Shown here in pieces: positions 1-8,099 of a stretch of 35,631 bases of DNA. Below the pieces are notes generated by a model. That model did no database searches. It saw nothing but the letters and a program-made list of their open reading frames with translations, and was not told the DNA's origin. Origin of the DNA: CAWEEP01 sp963808125 (GTDB lineage: Bacteria > Chloroflexota > Dormibacteria > Aeolococcales > Aeolococcaceae); the NCBI GenBank assembly GCA_963808125.1, contig CAWEEP010000062.1:1-35631 (forward strand). The letters are read 5' to 3'. Made by a program: the position numbers and the translations under genes. The first letter of the stretch is position 1; every line of letters starts with the position of its first letter.

Positions 1-45
1 AGGGGGTTGAGTGTGCGGCAGTGGAGGGACGCGGAAGCCTGAGCC

Positions 46-180
46 TCAGACCTCGGGCGGCTTCTGCGCCGCGGTGCGAGCCTCGCGCTCCTTCGCCACC
101 TTGGCGAGGTCGCCCGCCTTCGCCTTTTTGGGTTTCTTCGCCTGCCGCCGCGGTGCGCCGCGGCTCTTCTCACCGGCCAC
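46..180 (-). CDS. Small Lys/Arg/Ala-rich basic protein (44 aa)
   Basis: A 44-residue protein begins at a GTG that has a good ribosome site (AGGAGC, six bases upstream). The product is dominated by Lys, Arg and Ala (KKPKKAK, LAKVAKEREARTAAQ) and ends in PPEV. It has no membrane segment or cysteines and probably forms a single charged helix. The clear Shine-Dalgarno and start are the main reason to call it real. Longer readings upstream on this strand have no ribosome site and look like GC-rich shadow frames. I do not recognise a family; short basic proteins of this kind may bind nucleic acid, but that is a guess. Confidence 0.5.
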   Translation of the reverse strand: MAGEKSRGAPRRQAKKPKKAKAGDLAKVAKEREARTAAQKPPEV

Positions 181-538
181 GTCTTGCTCCTGAGAATGTC
201 CTGATGCCAGGATGCGATGGTACCGCCGGAACGGCCGTGCCGCGCAAGCGGGCATTCCGGGTCTCCGCGCCCTCCACACCCGGCTCTCGCCTGAGCGGCG
301 AACCGGCCTGCGAATCGGGGCGGAGTGGTCCCCGTCCTCACCGGCGAGGCTTCGATGTCCCCGCCACATGCGGCGTCGCTGACGTTCGCGGCCGACGTGA
401 TCGGAGTGGACATGGCGGCATCGCGCGGCCAGCCGACTTCGCCGACGGCCTCCCCGCCCATCCGCCATCATTGGCGCGGCCCGGCACCCGCGGCCGTATG
501 ACGGGCCGGCATGCGGATGGCGTGCCATTGGGGATGAG
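181..538. other. No gene seen
   Basis: All long open frames here are arginine/proline-rich GC-shadow translations without ribosome sites. The stretch separates the leftward small basic protein from the rightward hydrolase, so promoters for both should lie in it, but I cannot point to a convincing one. Confidence 0.4.
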
Positions 539-1320
539 ATGACCGAACTGACCGTCGTGGCGCCCACCGCAACCGTGCCCGCCTACCTCGCCCGGCCGTC
601 TGGGGATGGGCCGTGGCCCGGCGTGGTGGTCGTCCACGACGCCCTGGGCATGAGCCGGGACATTCGCAACCAGGCGGACTGGCTGGCGGGCGCCGGCTAC
701 CTCGCCATCGCGCCGGATCTCTTCGCGCGCAGCGGTCGCATGAAGGGGATGCTGGCCGTCATGCGCAGTGTCCGTGCCGTCAAGGGCCGGACGTTCGACG
801 AGATCGAGGCTGCCCGCGCCGCGCTGGCAAACGATCCGGCCTGCACCGGCGCGTGGGCGTCATCGGCTTTTGCATGGGCGGTGGGATCGCCCTCTCCCTC
901 GCCTCCGATCACGGGTTCGAGGTGATCAGCGCCAATTACGGCATGATCCCCGCGCACCCGGAGCGGACACTGCGTACCGCCTGCCCCATCGTGGGCAGCT
1001 ACGGCGCGCGGGATCGCACGCTGCGCGGTGCCGCGGCGAAGCTCGAGCGGATCCTATCGGCCCTCGGCATCGACCACGACATCAAGGAGTACCCCGGCGC
1101 CGGGCATGCGTTCCTCCACGACCACAGCCATGAGGAGCAGGGTCGGGTGATGACGGTGATCAGCCGTTGCATGGGCGGCATGGGGTACCACGAGGCCTCC
1201 GCCGTCGACGCCCGCCGGCGCATCCTGGGCTTCTTCGACCGCCACCTCAAGACGGGCGTCGGCGGACTTCCCCCGGGCCACCGGAGTCGGTGTCAGAGCG
1301 GACCGCCCAAAGGGCATTGA
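539..1320 (+). CDS. Dienelactone hydrolase family protein, one frameshift
   Basis: Alpha/beta hydrolase of the dienelactone hydrolase family, cytosolic, acting on lactone or ester substrates (the true substrate is unknown). The ATG at 539 opens with a typical N-terminus (PGVVVVHDALGMS, then the RNQADWLAGAGYLAIAPDLF region). The nucleophile elbow GFCMGGG supplies the catalytic Cys, GARDRTL the Asp and GAGHAF the His, so the Cys-Asp-His triad is complete. The N-terminal part runs in one frame to about 848 and the rest continues in another frame from RVGVIGFCMGG, so one base is missing near 845-852. Because both halves are well conserved, an assembly indel is likelier than decay. The last 20 or so residues after FFDRHLK look non-conserved. 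Confidence 0.8.
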
Positions 1321-1689
1321 GGCAGGGACCCTCGTGATCCCGCCACCCGCGATGCCGGAGGGGCTGGAAAGCAATGGCTGAAGGGTCCGCGCGGTGCCCC
1401 GTACTCCTCCTCCACGTCTGATCGGTCCCGCCAACCGAGGCGGCTCCCACGTCGCCAGCCCTGCAGTTCAAGACGCGGCCGGCCTCATCGTGCACGGCAT
1501 CGTCTGCGGGCCGAGCAGGACGTCCATGCCGATCGCGCCCCGTGTCCAGGAGCCATGTGGCACGCCGGGACGGGCAAGGCTCCCGCGCGTCGCCCCTTCT
1601 CTGCCAGCGCGACCGGATGGCCCGCCCGACTGACTGGATTGGCGCACGGGACGGGTCGGGGCTGGTCTCTTGACCCCAGATACCCCTGG
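1321..1689. other. No gene seen
   Basis: This lies between the hydrolase stop and tRNA-Thr. Only shadow frames are present, and no hairpin, repeat or RNA gene stands out. Confidence 0.4.
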
Positions 1690-1761
1690 AGCCGACGGGG
1701 AGATTCGAACTCCCGACCAGCGGTTTACGAAACCGCTGCTCTACCACTGAGCTACGTCGGC
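1690..1761 (-). tRNA. tRNA-Thr (CGU anticodon)
   Basis: A complete cloverleaf can be folded by eye on the minus strand. The acceptor stem is GCCGACG paired with CGTCGGC, and the D arm is GCTC/GAGC. The anticodon stem is GCGGT/ACCGC around the loop TTCGTAA, giving anticodon CGT, which reads ACG (Thr). The T arm is GGGAG-TTCGAAT-CTCCC and the discriminator is T. No CCA is encoded. It stands alone, not in a tRNA cluster. Confidence 0.95.
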
Positions 1762-1907
1762 AGCCAGGCGACCTCAGGCCGGGCCGGGCCGCCGGGGGCG
1801 CCATTATCGCAGGTGCCCGGGGAAGCCGGGGAGGCCGAAACGCTGGCCCGCCCCATCAGCCCCTGCGTCCCTCCCCCTTGCGATGGCAACATGCCGGAGG
1901 CATGGAG

Positions 1908-2783
1908 GTGACCAGCCCCGAACTCCGGCGCTTCTCCGAGGAGAACCCCTTCCGGGTCCACCTGGATGACGAGGGCCCGGCGCCCGGCGACGCCCTCCTC
2001 GTCGCGTATGGGGGCCCCCTCGGCATCCGCCGACTGTCCCCCGGGGTGGTTGCCAACTTCGTGATGACCGCCGACGGCGTCACCGCCTTCGGCAGTGGCG
2101 GCGGGGAGGGCGCTGGGGCGGTGAGCCTGCACTCGGCCGCCGACCGTTACGTCATGGCCCTCCTGCGCTCCGCCGCCGACTGCGTCCTCATCGGCGCCGG
2201 CACGCTGCGCGACGACGCCCGCCACCAGTGGACGCCGGCCACGGTCATGCCCGGCCTGGCCGCCGAGCTGGCCGCCCACCGCCGCCGCCTCACGGGGCAG
2301 GACACCCCGCCCGCACTGGCCGTGGTCACCTCCACCGGCCTGCTCCCAGAAGGCCATCCCGCTCTCGTTCGGCCCGACGCCCAGGTCCTCGTCCTCACCA
2401 CCGAGGCGGGCGAGGCGCGGCTGCCCCGCCTGCATTCGTCGGTCCGCGTCGTCCCGCTTCGCACCACCGGCGGCATCCCCATCGACGCCATCCTCAACTC
2501 CGTTCGATACCAGCTGGGTGCGGCCACCGTCCTCTGCGAGGGTGGGGCGCGCCTCTTCGGCAAGCTGGTCGCCGCCGGGCGCGTCGACGAGCTCTTCCTC
2601 ACTCTCGCCCCGCATCTCGCCGGACGGTCCAAGGCGGCCGTCCGCCCAGGCCTGGTGACCGGCGTGGCTTTCACCCCGGGCTCCACCCCGCGACTGGCGC
2701 TCCGATCGCTGCGCCAGTCCGGCGACCACCTGTACCTCCGCTACGCGGTGTCGGCGGCCTCGGCGGAGAGCCCAACTCCCTGA
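1908..2783 (+). CDS. RibD C-terminal-domain (pyrimidine/dihydrofolate) reductase
   Basis: NADPH-type reductase of the RibD_C fold (DHFR-like). The canonical relative reduces the ribose of the aminopyrimidine intermediate in riboflavin synthesis. Diagnostic parts are the substrate-side motif NFVMTADGVTAF, the cofactor-loop motif DCVLIGAGTLRDD, VVTSTGLLPEGHP in mid-protein and a C-terminal VLCEGGARLFGKL followed by VDELFLTLAP. There is no deaminase domain, so this is not a full RibD. I chose GTG 1908 because GGAGG lies seven bases upstream; in-frame TTG 1878 and ATG 1902 lack a properly spaced site. Its tail overlaps the tail of the convergent flippase-like gene by about 40 bases. Whether it serves riboflavin synthesis or another reduction is unknown. 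Confidence 0.85.
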   Translation: MTSPELRRFSEENPFRVHLDDEGPAPGDALLVAYGGPLGIRRLSPGVVANFVMTADGVTAFGSGGGEGAGAVSLHSAADRYVMALLRSAADCVLIGAGTLRDDARHQWTPATVMPGLAAELAAHRRRLTGQDTPPALAVVTSTGLLPEGHPALVRPDAQVLVLTTEAGEARLPRLHSSVRVVPLRTTGGIPIDAILNSVRYQLGAATVLCEGGARLFGKLVAAGRVDELFLTLAPHLAGRSKAAVRPGLVTGVAFTPGSTPRLALRSLRQSGDHLYLRYAVSAASAESPTP

Positions 2784-3870
2784 GCGCCGCCGGGTGAGGG
2801 GTCGCCGGCCTCGCGGTCTGGAGCCGGCGGGTCCATGGCCTCTGGGGTGGGGAACGGGCTCACCGACCCCAAGATGCCCCGCGAGCCGAACGGCTCGGGG
2901 GAGGTCACCACGCTGGTGCCGAGGAGGAGACCGCGGCGGCGGCTGAGACGACGGCGCACCCAGAACCAGGTGAAGAGGCCGGTGACGGTGATGAGCCCCT
3001 TGTCGGAGGCGCGCATCAGAAGGGCGGCCGCCACGGCGGCGTCGCCGGGAACGCCCTTGGCCGTGAGCAGCGCGATGACCGTGCTCTCGAATCCACCGAC
3101 GCCGCCTCCGGGGCTCGTCACCGCTCCAGAGAGGTAGGCGGCGCCGTAGATGAAGGTCGTGCTCCCCCAGCCGATCGGCTGGTTGACGACGCCGCGCACC
3201 ACCAGCCAGAAGAGGGTCACCTCGAGGAGGGCGCTGAGGACGCTGAGGATGATCCACAGCCAGGTGCTGGGCCGCCGCAGCATCACCACCGTCTGTTCGT
3301 GGAGGACTTCCAGCTGGGTCGAGGCCCGGCGCACCCCGGGGATGATCCCGACCAGCTTGAGCATGGTGTGGAAGATGGGGTTGACGGTGAGGATGACGAG
3401 GATGACGACGATCGAGGCGAGGGCCGCCGCGATCCCCGAGATCCCCGCCGTGTAGGCGAGGGAGCCGGGCACCGAGACGCCGACGATGACCAGTGTGTAG
3501 AGCAGCTCCTGGACGGTCACCGTGGCCATGGTGGTTCCGAGCGGGGCGCCGGTCGCCTCGCTGGCCAGCTCGGCCCGGGCCAGCTCGCCGAACGGCAGCA
3601 GACCGAAGGCCTCGCCGCTGACGGTGAACAGCAGCGAGTCGCGGGAGGTGACCGGCACCGAACTCGCTGGCGCAGGAGCTGATGCCAGCGGAGCGCCTTG
3701 CTGAGGTAGAAGCAGGCGGTGAGCCCCACCAGGGCCGGGATGAGGATGGGGGGAAAGCGCCCCAGGTCGCGGAGGAGGTCACCGGGGCGGAGGATGACGA
3801 TGAGCGCCACCAGGATGCCGACGGTCACCACCGTCTGGATGATCAGGCGCACCCGGTGGGCTCTGCTCAT
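2741..3870 (-). CDS. Flippase-like multi-span membrane protein (LPG synthase TM-region family), one frameshift
   Basis: Integral membrane protein of the lysylphosphatidylglycerol-synthase transmembrane-region family, thought to move or flip lipids or isoprenoid-linked intermediates. The N-terminus (MSRAHRVRLIIQTVVTVGIL, then DLLRDLGRFPPILIPALVGL and the KALRWHQLLRQR signature) is in one frame. The rest (DSLLFTVSGEAFGLLPFGELARAE, several hydrophobic helices, and the SPGGGVGGFE signature) is in another. The break is at about 3657-3668. The last 60 or so residues are proline-rich and probably disordered. Once the upstream DegV gene is frame-corrected, its stop lies four bases before this ATG, so the two probably form one operon. 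Confidence 0.8.
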
Positions 3871-3874
3871 CGGC

Positions 3875-4893
3875 TCACTCGCTCGGTTCGCAGCTCATTC
3901 GCCGTCGGGAGGTTGGGCCGGCGGCAGGGAGGTGGCCTGCGCGCGAGTGGCCGCCGAGCACTCCGATGCCGCCACCGTCCATCTCGCCGTCCAGAAGGGG
4001 CAGGGCGGCGTAGCCGAGCGACCCCCGGGCCGGTGTGCGTGCCAATGATGCGGGTCCAGCGCCACGACCTCGAGCCGGGCGATGTCGCAGGCGTCGCCGA
4101 GCCGCGCGCTCAGCTGCCCGGCGAACTCACCCGCCTCGGCGTGGAAGACGATCACCCAGAGCCGGCCGGGCATCTCCCGCGCCGTCTTCTCCAGCGCCGA
4201 CAGCACCCCCGACTGGGTCCGCACCAGGGCGACGCGGCCGGTCTGGTTGTTGCTGAGGCGGAAGACGGGGCGGACGTGGAGGGAGTCGGAGATACCGGCG
4301 ATGAGGCTGTTGATCCTGCCGCTGCGGGCGACGAACTCAAGGGTCTCCAGGGCTCCGAACATGCGGACGTCGCGGATCGCCGTCCCGGTGCGGTCAAGGA
4401 CCGCGGGGAAGGCGGCACCCCGGGCACAGAGGAGGGCGGTGACGCGGGCGATCAGCCCGAGCCCGGCGGCGGCGGTGCCGCAGTCGATGACGGTGACCCG
4501 CTCGTGACCCTCCTCGTCGGCGAGCATCCGCGCCGCCAGCCGGGCGCTGCCATCCATACCGCTCCACGAGGCGGGCATGGTGAGGCAGAGGATGTTCTGC
4601 GCCGGCGACCTCCGAAAGGCGTGGAGGAAGGTCCCGGGCGGGGTTGTCGACGTGTCGGGCAAGGCGCCGGCGCGCAAGCGTTCGTAGAAGGCGTGGAGCT
4701 CCTCGTCCGTGCCGGCGCTGACGTCCGCGTCTCCGATGCGGACCGGCAGCTCGACCACCGTCACCATCGACGCCAGCGCAGGGGGGAGGAGCGCGCCGCT
4801 GCCGGTGACGACGGCGCAGCGGGGTGCAGCCGCGCCTTCCGAGGCACCGGTGGACGGCGGGGCCCAAGCCGCCGTGGCGGGGAAGCGCTCCAC
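3875..4893 (-). CDS. DegV family lipid-binding protein, C-terminal frameshifts
   Basis: DegV (FakB-type) proteins bind a fatty acid and, in Gram-positives, present it to a kinase. The start is GTG 4893 with GGAGG six bases upstream. Seen in order are a short first domain (VVELPVRIGDADV), the lipid-site loop TSTTPPGTFLHAF, TMPASWSGMDGSARLAA in place of the usual SSxLSGTYQSA, and an EFVARSGRINSL segment. The family's end motif IIGTHTGPG is present in the DNA but out of frame: one extra base near 4048 and one in the C/G run at 4022-4029 must be removed. The corrected frame then gives GPGSLGYAALPLLDG and a stop at 3875; the uncorrected frame stops at 3895 with a nonsense tail. Confidence 0.8.
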
Positions 4894-5011
4894 TGCTAGC
4901 CTCCAGGCTCTCGCACACGCGTGGCAGACCGTCTCCGAAGCTGCTGCCTAAGATGATAGTCGTGATTCGAGGGACGAAAATGCCGCGTCCGCCGGAAACC
5001 GGACGGGGGTC
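4894..5011. promoter_or_regulatory. Divergent promoter region, DegV / plsY-like
   Basis: These 118 bases separate two divergent genes and are locally AT-richer than the surroundings around 4948-4960. TAAGAT on the plus strand and TATCAT on the minus strand are candidate -10 boxes. No convincing -35 accompanies either, so this is a region call rather than a mapped promoter. Confidence 0.3.
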
Positions 5012-5704
5012 ATGAGCGCCCGGTGGGTCGTCGTGACCTTCTGTGTCGTCGGGTATCTCATCGGCAGCCTGCCGGTGGGCTTCTGGGCGGCGCGCTGGCG
5101 CCGGCTCGGCCTGGACCTGCGCGGCTACGGGTCCGGCAACGTGGGCACCGCCAACCTGTACCGGCACGCCGGATTCGGCATCGCGCTCGTGGTCGGGCCC
5201 ATCCAGTTCTGCCAGGGGCTGGTGCCCGTGCTCCTGGCGCACCTGGTGGGCGGTATCGGCACCGGGGGCCTCGTGCTGGTTGGCGTCACCGCCATCATCG
5301 GCAACGGCTGGTCCCTGTTCCTCGCCTTCGACGGGGGCCGCGGCGTGGCGGTCTCCACCGGCGTGATCGTCGCCCTCGGCCTCATGCTCCTCGGCATCGG
5401 CCTCGTCTTCCCGGCAGCGCTCCTCGCCTGCTTCGCCGTCGGGGCGCTTCGGGGCCACATTGCCGAAGGGGTCGTCTGCGGCTTCATCATCCTGCCCCCG
5501 CTGGCGGTGGCGCTGCGCGCCGACCTGATGGCGCTGGGCTTCGCCGCCTTCCTCGTCCTCATCCTGGCCCGGCGGTTGGAGGGGCTGTCCGGCGACGTCT
5601 CCAACTTCGGGGGGATGCGTCATCTAGTGCTAGACCCGTGTGCTGCACGATCGCCGGCCCGGTCGTCCCCTGGTGGGACACCGGACGGACCCATAGGGGC
5701 TTGA
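5012..5704 (+). CDS. plsY: PlsY-like glycerol-3-phosphate acyltransferase
   Basis: Membrane acyltransferase of the PlsY family, which transfers an acyl group from acyl-phosphate to glycerol-3-phosphate to start phospholipid synthesis. The N-terminus VGYLIGSLPVGFW and motif 1, GSGNVGTANLYR, are textbook. Motif 2 is altered: GNGWSLFLAFDGGRGVAVS has Asn where PlsY normally has His, and GGRG instead of GGKG. Motif 3 (RHxxN) is not evident; the protein instead ends in a 30-residue polar tail after MRHLVLDP. It is about 230 residues, slightly longer than usual, with five or so hydrophobic segments. It may therefore be a divergent paralogue rather than the main PlsY. It converges on the acyltransferase gene, with a shared hairpin over both stops. 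Confidence 0.8.
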   Translation: MSARWVVVTFCVVGYLIGSLPVGFWAARWRRLGLDLRGYGSGNVGTANLYRHAGFGIALVVGPIQFCQGLVPVLLAHLVGGIGTGGLVLVGVTAIIGNGWSLFLAFDGGRGVAVSTGVIVALGLMLLGIGLVFPAALLACFAVGALRGHIAEGVVCGFIILPPLAVALRADLMALGFAAFLVLILARRLEGLSGDVSNFGGMRHLVLDPCAARSPARSSPGGTPDGPIGA

Positions 5705-5716
5705 CCGCGAGCCCTA
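5694..5716. terminator. Hairpin over the convergent plsY / acyltransferase stops
   Basis: TAGGGGCT pairs with AGCCCTA (one bulged G) around an eight-base loop. The plsY TGA starts the loop, and the TAG of the opposite gene lies in the right stem. There is no U run, so termination efficiency is uncertain. Confidence 0.4.
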
Positions 5717-6580
5717 GACGCCCCGCCCGGCACCGCGGCCGGACCGGGGAGCCTCGTCGGTCCACACCTGGTTGAACGGGTACCACTGGTCCGGGGCATA
5801 GGCCATGAGGGCGTCGAGCCGGTCGGCCAGCTCCTGGGTCATCGCCTCGATGCGGCCCCGCGGGTCGATCCCCCGGTCGACGACGATCCGGTAGTGGTCG
5901 CCGTCGCGGAAGCAGGCGACGGGAATGATGGGGCACCCGCTGCGGCGCGCCAGAACCGCAGGCGCGGCGCTGAAGAGAACGGGGCCGCGGCGGAAGCGGA
6001 CCTCGATGGTCGGCCCACCCTCGGGGAGATCGACGAGGAGGGCCAGCAGGCGTCCCCGGCGGAGCGCGGCCAGCAGACCCTTGGCGGCGTCGTCGGGGGT
6101 GAAGACCTCCAGCCCGCGGCGCTCCCGAGCCCAGATCACCGTCTCGTTGAGCACCTCGGGGTGGAACTCGCGCATCACCGTGGTCAGCGCCAGGCCGTGC
6201 GAGAGCGCCATCGTCGCCGCCATGTCCCAGTTGCCGAAGTGGGCGAGGCAGAGGAGGCCGCCGCCGTGCTCCCGCTGCACCTCGCGGATGATCTCGAGCT
6301 GGTCGATGGGGTGGCGGCGCCGGACCTCCTCGGGGTCTAGGTGGTGGGCCCAGGCGAGATCCATGCAGGTCCGGTAGTACTCGCGATACGAGCCGCGGGC
6401 CCGCCTCCGGGAGGCGGTCACCGAGAGCGTGGGGTCGGCCCGGCGGTGGCGCGCAGCACAGGCGGCGACCCGCCCCGGACGGGTCGCACAGCCGAGGGCC
6501 GCGGCCGCGTCGGGCAGGAGGAAGCGGTGCATGCCCAGGGCTTGGGCGGTGCGGCTCGTGCCGCTCCAGGCGGCGCGCAC
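5714..6580 (-). CDS. HtrB/LpxL-family lysophospholipid acyltransferase
   Basis: Member of the lauroyl/PIM acyltransferase family, which transfers an acyl chain to a lipid or glycolipid at the inner face of the membrane. The hallmark HX4D motif is present in CLAHFGNWDMA. It is followed by LVDLPEGGPTIEVRFRRGP (in place of the usual D-x-G-strand) and SGCPIIPVACFRDGDHYRI, ending in the QWYPFNQVW motif common to the family. The start is uncertain: GTG 6580 gives 288 residues and ATG 6532 gives 272, and neither has a clear ribosome site. Family members are about 300 residues. It is divergent from the glycosyltransferase gene, and the pairing recalls the PatA/PimA neighbourhood of glycolipid synthesis in Actinobacteria; that parallel is inference. 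Confidence 0.8.
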   Translation of the reverse strand: MRAAWSGTSRTAQALGMHRFLLPDAAAALGCATRPGRVAACAARHRRADPTLSVTASRRRARGSYREYYRTCMDLAWAHHLDPEEVRRRHPIDQLEIIREVQREHGGGLLCLAHFGNWDMAATMALSHGLALTTVMREFHPEVLNETVIWARERRGLEVFTPDDAAKGLLAALRRGRLLALLVDLPEGGPTIEVRFRRGPVLFSAAPAVLARRSGCPIIPVACFRDGDHYRIVVDRGIDPRGRIEAMTQELADRLDALMAYAPDQWYPFNQVWTDEAPRSGRGAGRGV

Positions 6581-6941
6581 CGCCCGGGGCGGAGGCGTCG
6601 TGCTGGCGATGGGGGCGGCCCGATGGCCGCCACGACTGGACCGGCCGGCCGGGCCGCCGTCCGCCCACCGGCCTGGGAGCCGCTGACCCGCTCGACGTCG
6701 TCCGCTGGTGTCTGGATAAACAGTCCACCTCTTGCGCGCCGTGATCGGCGCCATAGAGATGATGATGGGGGGGGCGCGCGGGCCAAGCGGGGGGGACGGA
6801 CAGCGCGGGAGTAGGCTATGGCCCCCGGGGACGCTGTGCGCCCGCTGCATCCCCGCGCGTGACCGGTCGGGCCCGTCGGAATCAGCGATCTGGAGGTCGG
6901 GTCGTCGGTGGGATTGCGGGAAAGAGCGTACTGGTTCGGGC
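6581..6941. other. Divergent intergenic region, no gene seen
   Basis: About 360 bases between the leftward acyltransferase and the rightward glycosyltransferase. It includes an eight-G run near 6769-6776, which is prone to indels and could hide the true acyltransferase start. No RNA gene or clear promoter is visible. Confidence 0.35.
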
Positions 6942-8099
6942 ATGCGGGTGGGCACCATGCCGAGCGGTCTCAGCGCGTACAGCGCCCAGACCGTTGAGGC
7001 CCTCGTCGCGGCCGGTTCACGGTGCGCTTCTTCCACCATGAGATGGACAGCGACCCAGGACGGCCCATCAACGACGCCGTCTGCCTCGACGGCGATCTGC
7101 GCTTCAAGACCGTCACCATCCCCGTGCCCCGCACGCGCGCCGCCATCGAGAGGTCGCTCGCCGAGTTTCGCCCCGACGTCGTCCATCTCTCCCTGAGCGT
7201 TTCCCTGATCGACGGCGCCGTGGCGCGCACGGCGCGGCGTCTGGGGGCCGCGACGGTGGTCACCTGCCATCTGCCCTACGCCGCGGAGCACAGCATCCGC
7301 GGCCGCACCATGCGTGGCATCTACCGGTACCACGCTCCTCGCCTGCGCCAGTTCGACCGCTGCATCGCCCTCTCCGAGGGCCAGCGCGACCTGCTGGTGG
7401 AGACCGGGCTCCCGGCGGAGCGCATCGTCATCATTCCCACCGCGGTGGACGCCAACCGGATCTCTCCCGGCCCGTCCGCGCTGCGCGAGAGGCTCGGCGC
7501 CGCCCTCGTGGTCAGCTACCTCGGACGGCTCGACCCGGAGAAGCGGGTGGAGGAATTGATCCAGTCCTTCCTCGCTCGCCGCTGGCCGGCCGACCATCTG
7601 CTCCTCGTCGCCGGCGGTGGCAGTCAGGACCGGAGGCTTCGCGCCCTCGCCGAGCGCGGTTCCGGGGTCCGCATCCTCGGCGTGATCAGCGACGAGGACC
7701 GCCTTGACCTGCTGCGGGCGACGGACATCTTCGTGCTGCCCTCGACGGCCGAGGGGTTGTCCCTGGCGCTCCTCGAGGCCATGGCGGCCGGTTGCCCCAT
7801 CATCGGCACCGCCGCGGGCGAGCACGCGGGCGTCCTCGACGGTGCCGGGTGTCCTCGTCCCCACCAATCCCCTGGAGCCCGCCCTCGGCGAGGCGCTGGA
7901 GGGCCTGCGGGCCGATCCCGAGCGCCGCCACCGCCTCGGCGACGCCGCCCGCCGGCGCGCCGTCGAGAGGTACAGCCTGGACGCCTACGTCACCGGGCTC
8001 CTCGACCTGTACGACGAGACGCTGAACCGGGGCCCTGTCGCCGCCGACGTCGACGGCGCCGGCCGCCTGCCCGCCGTCCCCGTCTCACCCCAGGCCTGA
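6942..8099 (+). CDS. Family 4 glycosyltransferase (GT-B fold), two frameshifts
   Basis: Retaining glycosyltransferase of the GT4 type; it transfers a sugar from a nucleotide donor to a lipid or sugar acceptor on the cytoplasmic face. The N-terminal MRVGTMPSGLSAYSAQTVEAL stretch, the middle FRPDVVHLSLS, the C-domain start VVSYLGRLDPEKRVEELI and the donor-site EX7E motif in STAEGLSLALLEAMAAGCP are all clear. The gene is split into three frames: one break near 7015 (between LVAAGS and TVRFFHHEMD) and one near 7846, where deleting one G from GGG restores GAGVLVPTNPLEPALGEAL. Corrected length is about 385 residues, normal for the family. Its last bases overlap the end of the convergent sensor kinase. 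Confidence 0.85.

Noticed and set aside
3657..3668. Programmed frameshift in the flippase-like gene
   Set aside because: No slippery heptamer or downstream structure is evident, and the window has many indels in unrelated genes.
1752..3782. 676-residue minus-strand open frame
   Set aside because: It runs through tRNA-Thr and antisense to the RibD-type reductase; composition is GC-shadow (His/Arg/Gly runs). Only short pieces overlap the real flippase gene, in another frame.
5714..7867. 717-residue minus-strand reading of the acyltransferase
   Set aside because: Everything upstream of about 6580 is antisense to the glycosyltransferase or low complexity; the family needs only about 290 residues.
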